The notes below the pieces were generated by a model, which was not told the DNA's origin, made no database searches, and saw only the letters and a list, made by a program, of their open reading frames with translations. From Magnetococcales bacterium (GTDB lineage: Bacteria; Pseudomonadota; Magnetococcia; Magnetococcales; JADFYX01), in assembly GCA_015232795.1 (NCBI GenBank), contig JADFYX010000018.1, positions 1 to 17,971 of the forward strand: a DNA stretch of 17,971 nt, in the 5' to 3' direction. Positions 7,554 to 14,527 of this stretch are shown here, piece after piece; within the stretch, counting starts at the first letter, position 1; every line of letters begins with the position of its first letter. The position numbers and the translations under genes are program-made.

Positions 7554-7931
7554 TTAAGAGTCAAGTAACACAGCAGGTCTTGCACCACTCCAACCTTCCA
7601 GTAACGTGGACAACTGGGAGGTTACCTGCTGAATATATTTAGTCTCATGTGTTAAATCAGCTTGGGTCAATGCATCCAACATGAATGTATAGAGATCGTT
7701 CAACTGATTAGGCACCGGGCCACCCTCTTCAAAATTCAGGGTGTTTTGAAAATGTTCAATAATTCGCCGACCACGTAAAAGACGATCGTTAAAATCTTCA
7801 ACGCGACCTTCATCGCAAGCTACTGCCGCCTCATCTAGAAATTTGATACACCCCTCATAGAGCTGGATCAAAACTTCCAAACCAGTGGGAACTCGCTCAG
7901 TATTTGGTGAATCAGACGTTTGTACATTCAT
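7554..7931 (-). CDS. fliS: FliS paralogue, diverged N-terminus
   Basis: A 125-residue second FliS family protein, directly downstream of fliD. The core is clear: LEVLIQLYEGCIKFLDEA, LLRGRRIIEHFQNTLNFEEGGPV, LNDLYTFMLDALTQADL, TSQLSTLLEGW. The N-terminal segment that in canonical FliS reads Y..(T/N)..S.E.L is replaced by a Ser/Asn/Pro-rich stretch (MNVQTSDSPNTERVPTG). The downstream copy retains it. Such a change could alter which flagellin C-terminus is bound. ATG 7931 follows AAAGGT and an A-run. Two FliS beside two very different flagellins suggests client specialisation, which is inferred. Confidence 0.9.
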   Translation of the reverse strand: MNVQTSDSPNTERVPTGLEVLIQLYEGCIKFLDEAAVACDEGRVEDFNDRLLRGRRIIEHFQNTLNFEEGGPVPNQLNDLYTFMLDALTQADLTHETKYIQQVTSQLSTLLEGWSGARPAVLLDS

Positions 7932-8015
7932 TTTTTTTTACCTTTTGTCTGCTGTCCATACATACCAATAATAATAGACTAGTTAAGCAACTTTATAAAA
8001 CAATTAAATTAAACG

Positions 8016-9845
8016 TTAATTTAAACCTGATAAGGCATTTGTTAACGCACTTCCAGATGCATTCATGCTGTTTACCAACTGCTCTAGATTGGAGAATTGT
8101 TTAGTCAACCTCTCCCTAACAATATCCAGGCGGCGGTTTTCTCTCTCAATACTGGTTTCCAAGCTATCAATACGGGCTTGCAGGCCATCATCTCTACCTG
8201 TAATAGAGCCATTAACACTATCGGTCAATTCATCTATCAGATCTTCAAAGCGGTAGGCAACACCAGCATTATTTCCCGATCCTACATCATTCTGGGTATT
8301 GGTGAATATTTTGGTCATTACTGTAAAGCTGTTAGTTAAAGCATCATCCAACTGAGTAGAATCAAAGCTTATTTGACCAGATTGCTGATTAGTTCTAAGT
8401 CCCATCTCCGCCAAAATTGAATAGGGAGTAATAATATCTCCAGTGCCATCATCCTTGTGGGTCGAGGTGTTTATCACCGACCGCATCAGGGAGATAACAC
8501 TTCTAGCCAGTGTGGAACCAGCAAAAGCACCCTCTTTTTGCGAATTGATGTAGCTGATTACATCATTATACGCTGTTGTGAAGGAGGTCAAAGTCTCCTT
8601 TAATGTATCTGTATCATCAGCAACAGTGACAGAGATAGCAGATGTAGTGACCGATGCTACAGTCATGGCTACACCAGGTAGAACCTCGTCAACAATGTTG
8701 CTTGAGCTATAGATATTTGACAAACCATCAACTGTCAGCTTGGCATCTTGCCCCTCATCACTCTCGAAAAAAGAGGAAGAGTAAGTGTTTATGGCAGTTG
8801 TACCAACAGTCATAGCTGTTGTAACACCCGATATAGCTTGGGCCGCGGTTGAGCCATCCAGAATCAGAAAGTTGGTTGTGCCATTGTTAATAACACTGGA
8901 TGTCATACCAGTTACGGTGTTTGTAATAGCATCAGCCAAGTTTGCCAGTGTCGACGTACCTGCAACCATCGCTGCTCCGGTTGAATCTTTTATCTGGGTG
9001 TTGGTACCATCTCCAGCTAGATCATAAGTAACACCACCATAGGTAAATTCAAATACTCCTGCTGCAATTGATGTGATAGCATCTGTTGCTGAGGTCGATC
9101 CTGTTAAGGATATACTCGAAGAGTCCGTCGCCTTACTGGTATCCCATGTATTACCAGCAGTTGTCCAAGAGAGATCCACAGTAACATTCTCCAGACGGCT
9201 GGTGGAGGTTGATCCATCAGTGTCGCGAACGTAAGCCCCTTGATCCTTTGCAGCTAAAACCAAACGATAGTTGGTACCATCATAAAGTATACTGGCACTA
9301 ACCCCCGCCTCATCAGTACCGTCAGTGTCTTCGTAATCGTATGATGTAATTTTCTCTGCAATATCTGATAAAGTATCTCCAGCAGCAATACCAAAACCGC
9401 TGCCAGGAGTGTTGGTTCCATCTGTGGTGTTAGAGTAATTTATCCCATTATAATCAAATGAGAATGTAGTTAAAGCAGCCAGAGTATCACCGGAAGTGAT
9501 AACCCCACCACCAGACATAACGGTACTACTACTAGCCAACTGAGAAACTGTAACCTGATGAGTACCAGCAATAGCATTACTATCGGCAGCAGCGGTAATA
9601 ATATCAGTATCGGAACTGGTCGCAGTGTGCGGAGCCCACTCTGAGCTATCCTGTAGGGTCTCTGAAATACTAGAGAGAGACAACAATTTGGTCTCCAACT
9701 CAGCAAAAGCACTTTTTTGAGTGGAGTAAAAGTTTACATCTCTTTCGTAGGCTTTTAGCCGATTCTGCTTAGTCTGCATTAACTGCTCGACTATATCAGA
9801 CGGCAAACCACTCGCTAATCCTCCTACCGCAAATTGACTACCCAT
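8016..9845 (-). CDS. fliD: FliD, flagellar filament cap (hook-associated protein 2)
   Basis: FliD forms the pentameric cap at the filament tip and directs flagellin folding and insertion. The 609-residue product has the FliD N-terminus with SGLPSDIVEQLMQTKQNRLKAYERDV, then HQVTVSQLASSS near residue 96. Its C-terminal region (LGLRTNQQSG-type motif, here MGLRTNQQSGQISFDSTQLDDAL, split by SGQ at about 490) ends in a long coiled coil, about 553-595 (LQARIDSLETSIERENRRLDIVRERLTKQF). The family is usually 450-480 residues; the excess sits in the central domain, which contains two ~70-residue copies of one module (about 128-198 and 265-329). The start ATG 9845 has an AGGAGCAGGA-type site. The order flaG-fliD-fliS is standard. 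Confidence 0.95.
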   Translation of the reverse strand: MGSQFAVGGLASGLPSDIVEQLMQTKQNRLKAYERDVNFYSTQKSAFAELETKLLSLSSISETLQDSSEWAPHTATSSDTDIITAAADSNAIAGTHQVTVSQLASSSTVMSGGGVITSGDTLAALTTFSFDYNGINYSNTTDGTNTPGSGFGIAAGDTLSDIAEKITSYDYEDTDGTDEAGVSASILYDGTNYRLVLAAKDQGAYVRDTDGSTSTSRLENVTVDLSWTTAGNTWDTSKATDSSSISLTGSTSATDAITSIAAGVFEFTYGGVTYDLAGDGTNTQIKDSTGAAMVAGTSTLANLADAITNTVTGMTSSVINNGTTNFLILDGSTAAQAISGVTTAMTVGTTAINTYSSSFFESDEGQDAKLTVDGLSNIYSSSNIVDEVLPGVAMTVASVTTSAISVTVADDTDTLKETLTSFTTAYNDVISYINSQKEGAFAGSTLARSVISLMRSVINTSTHKDDGTGDIITPYSILAEMGLRTNQQSGQISFDSTQLDDALTNSFTVMTKIFTNTQNDVGSGNNAGVAYRFEDLIDELTDSVNGSITGRDDGLQARIDSLETSIERENRRLDIVRERLTKQFSNLEQLVNSMNASGSALTNALSGLN

Positions 9846-9878
9846 TTTCCTGCTCCTATACCTCGTTACCAGCCAAAC

Positions 9879-10148
9879 TTAAGAGAGTAATCCCTCAATG
9901 GCTCGAACACGCTTGGCAAGATCTTCCATTTCTGATCTCGGCAGAAATTGCAGTACCGTTCCACCATGGGAACTATCTGCTGCTTCTGCATCTATTCCAC
10001 TGTCTTGGTTCACTCTCAAATCAATTTCAGCCAATCTGGCTAAAGTACTATTGACTTCATCTATCAAGTTTTCCAGCAAATCCGATTCACCATAATCTTG
10101 CCCAGAATCCTTTCCTACAAAATGTGCCCCCGTAGCAGTGGCAGTCAT
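9879..10148 (-). CDS. flaG: FlaG family protein
   Basis: An 89-residue FlaG-like protein; FlaG influences filament length and is usually found between fliC and fliD, as here. The C-terminal half carries the family pattern: EVNSTLARLAEIDLRV, then VLQFLPRSEMEDLAKRV, comparable to the FlaG ...V-x-(R/Q)-x-(I/L)-P-x-E-x-x-x-x-L-A... motif. The N-terminus is variable and acidic. I choose the second ATG (10148) because GGAGG lies 5 bases before it; the first ATG (10160) overlaps that ribosome binding site. The conserved motif is shorter and more diverged than textbook FlaG, so homology is judged from pattern plus position. Confidence 0.8.
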   Translation of the reverse strand: MTATATGAHFVGKDSGQDYGESDLLENLIDEVNSTLARLAEIDLRVNQDSGIDAEAADSSHGGTVLQFLPRSEMEDLAKRVRAIEGLLS

Positions 10149-10150
10149 GG

Positions 10151-10168
10151 TAACCTCCATAATGGTTA
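10151..10168 (-). promoter_or_regulatory. Short hairpin over the flaG ribosome binding site
   Basis: On the transcript (minus strand), TAACC and GGTTA form a 5-bp stem (10164-10168 with 10151-10155), and the GG of the flaG GGAGG lies in its 3' arm. Pairing would partly hide the ribosome binding site of the gene starting at 10148. The stem is short, so a real effect is uncertain. Confidence 0.25.
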
Positions 10169-10294
10169 ATGTTATCCATAATACACCATTTCAAACCCGA
10201 ACATTCCATAAATCGAGATTAGAAACTAAAGATAACAAATCCTTTCAAAAGAAACTTAAACCTAATCCTAGTAAAATTCTAAACAGACTTAAAA

Positions 10295-11119
10295 TTAACC
10301 AAGCAACTGTAAGGCCAACTGTGGCTGTTGATTAGCTTGAGCCAAAACAGCGGTTCCTGCCTGTTGCAAGATAGCACTTCGTGTCAAGTTTGCTGTCTCT
10401 TGAGCAATATCAGCGTCCATAATTCTAGAGCGGGCGGCAGACATGTTCTCAACAACGTTGGAGAGGTTGGCAATAACAGCTTCAAAGCGGTTTTGCACAG
10501 CACCCAATGTTGCACGTAGATCAGAAACACTACCCAGAGCATTATCAATTGAACCAATAGCTGAAGCTGCATGAGCTACTGTAGATACGTTTAGGGTAGC
10601 AACATTCAAAGCGTTTGAGTTGGTACTCATGGAATCAATAGAGAATGCAATGGTCTGACCAGAAAACGCACCAACCTGCATCGTCATTCCTGTGAAGGCA
10701 CCATTCAACATTGGCTTGGTGTTAAACTCAGTCTGGGTGGCAATCCGTTGAATTTCAGAGAGAAGTTGTTGCACCTCTTGATCCAAATCCTTACGGTCAT
10801 CATCTACCAAAGTTCCGTTGGCAGACTGCACAGCCAGCTCACGAATCCGCTGTAGAGCATTTGTAGTCTCAGCCAATGCACCCTCAGCAACCTGGGCCAT
10901 GGATACACCATCATTGGAGTTACGGATGGCCATATTCAATCCCTTGATTTGGGCAGTCATCCTGGTTGAGATGGATAACCCAGCAGCATCATCCTTGGCG
11001 GAGTTAACACGCAGGCCAGAAGACAACCTAGCAAATGTCGTGCTGAGTTCATTGGAGGACTTCATCAAATTACGCTGAGCGTTTAGAGAAGCAACATTGG
11101 TGTTAATATACAAAGGCAT
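10295..11119 (-). CDS. fliC: Flagellin, short form (D0-D1 only)
   Basis: The 274-residue filament subunit carries essentially only the conserved D0 and D1 helices. N-terminus: MPLYINTNVASLNAQRNLMK, RLSSGLRVNSAKDDAAGLSIS, NDGVSMAQVAEGAL, QTEFNTKPMLNG (about residues 1-140). C-terminus: GAVQNRFEAVIANLSNVVENMSAARSRIMDADIA through LAQANQQPQLALQLLG (about 205-274). Only about 60 residues separate them, so the surface-exposed D2/D3 domains are missing. It is much shorter than the 712-residue flagellin upstream, yet nearly identical to it at both termini, which must allow copolymerisation or separate filament zones. The ribosome binding site is AAGGGGA. It lies 75 bp after the mini flagellin-like ORF and belongs to the second fliW-fliC cassette. 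Confidence 0.95.
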   Translation of the reverse strand: MPLYINTNVASLNAQRNLMKSSNELSTTFARLSSGLRVNSAKDDAAGLSISTRMTAQIKGLNMAIRNSNDGVSMAQVAEGALAETTNALQRIRELAVQSANGTLVDDDRKDLDQEVQQLLSEIQRIATQTEFNTKPMLNGAFTGMTMQVGAFSGQTIAFSIDSMSTNSNALNVATLNVSTVAHAASAIGSIDNALGSVSDLRATLGAVQNRFEAVIANLSNVVENMSAARSRIMDADIAQETANLTRSAILQQAGTAVLAQANQQPQLALQLLG

Positions 11120-11135
11120 GGCTTATTCCCCTTCT

Positions 11136-11155
11136 TTGGGAGCTATGGTACCCAA
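11136..11155 (-). promoter_or_regulatory. Hairpin just upstream of the short-flagellin ribosome binding site
   Basis: TTGGG (11136-11140) and CCCAA (11151-11155) form a 5-bp stem with a 10-base loop, immediately upstream on the transcript of the AAGGGGAAT ribosome binding site (about 11125-11134). It could influence fliC translation, but the stem is short and the function is unproven. Confidence 0.25.
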
Positions 11156-11194
11156 CTCTTACCAAAATTAATTGGTGTTTGCTGGCTAATTTAG

Positions 11195-11404
11195 TTAACG
11201 AACGGAGTTTTCGACTCCAAACTGTTCTACATGATCCTGACTATATAGAGATGATAAAACCCGCATAAAACTACTTAACCCAACTGAATCATCTTCTATA
11301 TTTCTAACCTTCATTCCAGATACTATTCGACCTAATCCTCCAATATAAACAGGAGCTGGATGTTTAGGTCTTGCAACATATTCTCTTTCAATTCTTAGTG
11401 GCAT
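11195..11404 (-). CDS. 69-aa mini flagellin-like protein (D0-like, no C-terminal domain)
   Basis: A small ORF between fliW2 and the short flagellin. Its start, MPLRI, parallels flagellin MPLYI, and residues 26-43 (RIVSGMKVRNIEDDSVGL) follow the flagellin D0/D1 pattern RLSSGLR(I/V)NSAxDDAAGL, including the RxxSG and DD..GL positions. The spacing is 5 residues shorter than in the two full flagellins. After that it diverges and stops at residue 69, with no C-terminal helix. The leader also matches: AAAGGGGAATTTT-ATG here versus GAAGGGGAATAAGCC-ATG in front of fliC. Arginine codons are mostly AGA, unlike the neighbouring flagellin genes, suggesting low expression or relaxed selection. It could be an expressed regulatory/minor component or a decaying flagellin duplicate. 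The homology is my visual alignment, not a search. Confidence 0.65.
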   Translation of the reverse strand: MPLRIEREYVARPKHPAPVYIGGLGRIVSGMKVRNIEDDSVGLSSFMRVLSSLYSQDHVEQFGVENSVR

Positions 11405-11440
11405 AAAATTCCCCTTTCACCCTCTTTTTATCGGTATCAC

Positions 11441-11935
11441 TTATACAGCGATCTGCTGCTGTTTTTTAGAGGACACACTTGTTGGATTGCGAAAAATGTT
11501 GTTCTTCATATCATCTGGAATAAGAGCTTGCCGAGGCGAAAACTCTTTAACCAAAATCTGCCGTCCTTGCCGATTATTTATATTAACGACAACCGGACCA
11601 GCCAAATTGGTTCTCATCTCCTCTGGAGAGCCATCGGGGATGGTAACTAGTGTGAAGATTTCCACATCTTCACCTTTTTCCAAACTAATACTTGCTGCAT
11701 CATCATCACTAACTTCGAAAACCAAATCGTTGAAGAAATCGAATGGGTTGATAACAATAAATGCGATTTCCGGCTCGTCTATCGATTGCAACCAAAAGAA
11801 AGAGGATTCATCAGCATAGGGAAACATTATAAATCTGTTACTGATTGGAAACCCCATTAATCCGCCATCTAGATGGATTATTTCCTCTTCATTAATCTGC
11901 AAAGTGCCAAACCGCGTATCTTGAACCTCCATCAT
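11441..11935 (-). CDS. fliW: FliW flagellar assembly factor, copy 2
   Basis: FliW binds flagellin in the cytoplasm; when flagellin is exported, free FliW sequesters the translational repressor CsrA. The 164-residue product shows the FliW core: TRFGTLQINEEEIIHLDGGL.GFP, SSFFWLQSIDEPEIAFIVINPFDFF, KGEDVEIFTLVTIP, EEMRTNLAGPVVVN, GRQILVKEFSPRQALIP. It is a close paralogue of the FliW encoded at 14528-15061, without that copy's basic tail. The first two codons are both ATG; GGAG lies 4 bases before the first and 7 before the second (11932), and the second also aligns with the other FliW, so 11932 may be the true start. It is the first gene after the sigma-54 promoter. Confidence 0.95.
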   Translation of the reverse strand: MMEVQDTRFGTLQINEEEIIHLDGGLMGFPISNRFIMFPYADESSFFWLQSIDEPEIAFIVINPFDFFNDLVFEVSDDDAASISLEKGEDVEIFTLVTIPDGSPEEMRTNLAGPVVVNINNRQGRQILVKEFSPRQALIPDDMKNNIFRNPTSVSSKKQQQIAV

Positions 11936-12163
11936 ATTTCTCCATTACTGAATTAGAAACCAATATGTTTCTTTTTATATCCCGTGTCCCAGAACGCTAT
12001 ACAAATTTTCGTTCACAACAGAAGATACCCTTTTTTAAAACCTTATCTTACTAACTAACAATCTTAATAAAGCTTAACTGCATCTACATTTTTGCATCTT
12101 GTGAATCAGATAAAACAACAAATACATTTAATCGCTAAAAACTCTATGTTCGATAATCAATAA

Positions 12164-12180
12164 TGCATTGTACGTGCCAA
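12164..12180 (-). promoter_or_regulatory. Sigma-54 (RpoN) promoter for fliW2 and downstream flagellar genes
   Basis: On the minus strand the sequence reads TTGGCACGTACAATGCA. It has the -24 element TTGGCACG and the -12 element ATGCA (consensus TTGCA/T), with exactly 10 bases between the invariant GG and GC. The predicted transcript starts near 12153, leaving a leader of roughly 220 bases before fliW2. Sigma-54 control of middle/late flagellar genes is well established in many proteobacteria. It should drive fliW2, the mini ORF and fliC2, and possibly flaG through the fliT-like gene. Confidence 0.75.
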
Positions 12181-12210
12181 AATCTAATTTTCCCGATATA
12201 TCGATCATTT

Positions 12211-12273
12211 ACGGCTTATTTACTTAACTCTACTCCCTGTTTGACGGTAATTTCTGCCTACATACGGCAATTT
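12211..12273. repeat. Three short ACGG(C/T) repeats upstream of the sigma-54 promoter
   Basis: ACGGTAATTT (12244-12253) and ACGGCAATTT (12264-12273) are direct repeats 20 bases apart; a looser copy, ACGGCTTATT, is at 12211-12220, 33 bases from the next. They sit about 58-120 bases upstream of the predicted start site, where sigma-54 enhancer-binding proteins (FlrC/FleQ type) usually bind. The repeats are seen; their role as enhancer sites is inferred. Confidence 0.35.
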
Positions 12274-12299
12274 TTAACTTATAGATCCGTCAGAACCCC

Positions 12300-12322
12300 G
12301 CCTTGATGGGAGTGTTCAAGGC
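12300..12322 (-). terminator. Hairpin downstream of the long flagellin gene
   Basis: GCCTTGA (12300-12306) and TCAAGGC (12316-12322) make a 7-bp perfect stem with a 9-base loop, 24 bases after the fliC1 stop. No T-run follows on the minus strand, so it is either a weak or factor-assisted terminator or a 3' stabiliser for the abundant flagellin mRNA. Confidence 0.45.
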
Positions 12323-12345
12323 AGAATTCCGACGACCTACCCGAC

Positions 12346-14484
12346 TTAACCTAGGAGTTGCAAGGCAAGCTGGGGTTGTTGGTTGGCTTGGGCTAAAATT
12401 GCCGTACCAGCCTGTTGCATAATAGCTAGTCTGGTCAAATTTGCCGTCTCCAGAGCAATATCTGCATCTAGAATACGTGAGCGTCCAGCAGAAACATTCT
12501 CTACCACATTGGACAGGTTGTTGATGTTGGCTTCAAAACGGTTTTGCACAGAACCCATCTCAGCTCTAGTGCTTGATACAGCATCTAGTGCTGCCAATAC
12601 AGTGGTGATCATCCGTGATGCCGCTTCCTGACCATTCAAAGCTGGGTTGGTGCTATCAGTCATTGGCGGATCAAATGGCAGGGTCGGATCACTTGGGATT
12701 GTTGCACCTGTGACATCAACCAATGGGTCAGGTGGAAAAGAGTTAGAACCTGTTGTATCAATCATCCAATCTGGAACAGTAATCAACTCACCACTTGCTG
12801 GAGCTCCTGCTGCTGCTGCTGCTGCATCACGGGAATTAATAACCAGTGACATCTCTTTTGCTGCAGTTGCTGCCTTGGCAACAGTACCGCTAGGCAGGGA
12901 AGCTGCAAGACCTGCTGCGGCAATTATTTTTGCCTCTGCCATGGTCAACCTACCACTTTGATCTGCGTCAACTGCTGCTTGAGCAATCTCTTCAATCTCT
13001 TTATTTTCACTGATTTTGGCATCAAAAGCATCGATAACATCCATAATGTTGCCAACAGGTACATCATCAACCCGTGGTGGTATAATAACCCCACCAATTA
13101 CAGCACCTTGAATGGCATCATCTATTACACTACCAACAGAACTTGAGTTTACAATCACACCGGTAGTATCACCTGCCAACTCTTTATAATCGGAGGGAAC
13201 ATTCTCTGATGTGGAATAACTTTTTGTTGCTGTATAGCTTGCTGAAGCAATTATTCTGGCATGATCTGAGGTAATGCTCGAATCAGTAGCCATAATGGTC
13301 TCAACACCAACCAGTGCACTTATAGCGTTACGAAGAGAGCCACCGCCAGAAATACCTGTGGTACCATCGGCAGTTACACCCTGCATACCCAAAGCAGCAG
13401 CAGCTATCATACTGGCTTCAGTTTCGCTTACATCAAGCTCTTCATCTGTATGTGTAGTGCTGAAACTATCATCATAGGTAATAGTCGCAGCCTTGATAGC
13501 GTCAGCAATAGTCGCTGCAGAGTCATTATTATTGATACCTGCATTTACAATAGCTTTAACAGCCTCTTTGGCAGCAGAAATACCGTTACTATCCCACCCG
13601 GTCATAACCTCAGCAATAAGCTCTTCGGTTATATTGTCAACTGTGGGAGCAACCGGGTTGTCTTCAAGATCAACCAAGGTCTGCATCATAGGTGATGGAT
13701 CATCTAAAGCATCTTCTAAGGCAGCAACCAACTCTTCAGTCATATCCCCACCTAATATGGTGAACATATTTGTTGCAACATTCCCTGATACTGATGTTCC
13801 CAACTCACTGTCAGACTCTGTTGAGTTTGCAAGAACATTGATTAATGGTGATGCTTTGGAGTTAAACAGTCTTGAACCTGCCAGAAGTGAATCTGGGGCA
13901 GTCATCTGCATACCAGCAATTTTGGGGTTATAAATACCCTCACTACTATTGGGATCTGCCAACTGTTTTGGTGCTAAAAGTGTATTAGCACGAGCATCAG
14001 CCAACTGGACAATAATGGTCTGCCCCTCTTGGGCACCAACCTGGAAAACCAAAGGATCGGTTTCACCGTTTAAGACAGGCCAGTTATTAAATTCTGTCTG
14101 CTGGGCGATACGCTCAATTTCTTGCAGCAGTTGACCAATCTCTTGTTGTAAATTTGCCCGGTCAGAATCACTGTTTGTACCGTTAGCTGCTTGCACGGAC
14201 AACTCATTGATCCGTTGCAGCATGTTGGTGGTCTCTTCCAAAGCACCTTCGGCAACCTGAGCGACTGATATACCATCGTTTGCATTCCGTACTGACTGGG
14301 TCAAACCGCGGATCTGAGCGGTCATACGGTTACTAATTGCCAGACCTGCTGCGTCATCTCCTGCGGAATTAATCCGTAATCCTGAAGACAAGCGGGCAAA
14401 GACCTTATTTAACTCGCCAGAAGAACTAAGCAGATTTCTCTGAGCGTTTAATGAGGCAACGTTAGTATTGATATAGAGTGGCAT
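12346..14484 (-). CDS. fliC: Flagellin, long form with a large D2/D3 insert
   Basis: A 712-residue filament subunit. Residues 1-160 are conserved D0/D1 (MPLYINTNVASLNAQRNLLS, RLSSGLRINSAGDDAAGLAIS, NDGISVAQVAEGAL, QQTEFNNWPVLNG). Residues about 635-712 are the conserved C-terminal D1/D0 (SVQNRFEANINNLSNVVENV, RSRILDADIALETANLT, LAQANQQPQLALQLLG). In between, about 175-615 is an acidic, Ala/Ser/Thr/Asp-rich insert. It contains a DADQSGRLTMAE loop (D506-E517) fitting the EF-hand calcium-loop pattern, and several similar short helix motifs. Typical flagellins are 270-500 residues, so this is unusually large. It is 43 bp downstream of fliW1, in the flgK-flgL-fliW-fliC run. The ribosome binding site is GAGAGGA. 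The insert contains no cysteine that I see. Confidence 0.95.
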   Translation of the reverse strand: MPLYINTNVASLNAQRNLLSSSGELNKVFARLSSGLRINSAGDDAAGLAISNRMTAQIRGLTQSVRNANDGISVAQVAEGALEETTNMLQRINELSVQAANGTNSDSDRANLQQEIGQLLQEIERIAQQTEFNNWPVLNGETDPLVFQVGAQEGQTIIVQLADARANTLLAPKQLADPNSSEGIYNPKIAGMQMTAPDSLLAGSRLFNSKASPLINVLANSTESDSELGTSVSGNVATNMFTILGGDMTEELVAALEDALDDPSPMMQTLVDLEDNPVAPTVDNITEELIAEVMTGWDSNGISAAKEAVKAIVNAGINNNDSAATIADAIKAATITYDDSFSTTHTDEELDVSETEASMIAAAALGMQGVTADGTTGISGGGSLRNAISALVGVETIMATDSSITSDHARIIASASYTATKSYSTSENVPSDYKELAGDTTGVIVNSSSVGSVIDDAIQGAVIGGVIIPPRVDDVPVGNIMDVIDAFDAKISENKEIEEIAQAAVDADQSGRLTMAEAKIIAAAGLAASLPSGTVAKAATAAKEMSLVINSRDAAAAAAGAPASGELITVPDWMIDTTGSNSFPPDPLVDVTGATIPSDPTLPFDPPMTDSTNPALNGQEAASRMITTVLAALDAVSSTRAEMGSVQNRFEANINNLSNVVENVSAGRSRILDADIALETANLTRLAIMQQAGTAILAQANQQPQLALQLLG
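12807..12825. repeat. CTG trinucleotide tract inside the long flagellin gene
   Basis: Six CTG units plus one C, read on the plus strand, encode the poly-alanine stretch at about residues 554-559 of the long flagellin, in its variable region. Being a triplet repeat, length changes would keep the frame and alter only the linker. Confidence 0.7.
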
Positions 14485-14527
14485 AACTCAGTCCTCTCAA
14501 TTATTTCCTGTAGTGCTTCTATTTATA

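Larger units (their letters stand above)
11936..12345. other. 410-bp AT-rich intergenic region between the two fliW-fliC cassettes
   Basis: This is the only gap above 300 bases. I find no convincing gene in it on either strand. In transcription order (minus) it holds a 7-bp hairpin after fliC1 (12300-12322), three ACGG(C/T)-type repeats (12211-12273), a CGATATATCG palindrome (12194-12203), a sigma-54 promoter (12164-12180), and a ~220-base AT-rich 5' leader to fliW2. Confidence 0.8.

Noticed and set aside
11195..11404. Mini ORF as csrA (expected near fliW)
   Set aside because: It lacks the CsrA start MLxLxRRxGE and the beta-strand pattern; the flagellin D0 signature fits better.
11936..12345. 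CRISPR array or mobile element in the long gap
   Set aside because: The repeats are too short and irregular; there are no terminal inverted repeats, transposase or target duplications.
8016..14484. Numerous open frames on the plus strand across fliD and flagellin genes
   Set aside because: They lie opposite well-supported minus-strand genes, show no recognisable motifs or ribosome binding sites, and reflect low-complexity coding sequence.
14484..14516. CsrA-type GGA sites over the fliC1 ribosome binding site
   Set aside because: Two GGA triplets 14 bases apart exist (ACAGGAAA and GAGGACT), but neither fits AnGGA well or sits in a clear hairpin loop, and one is simply the ribosome binding site.
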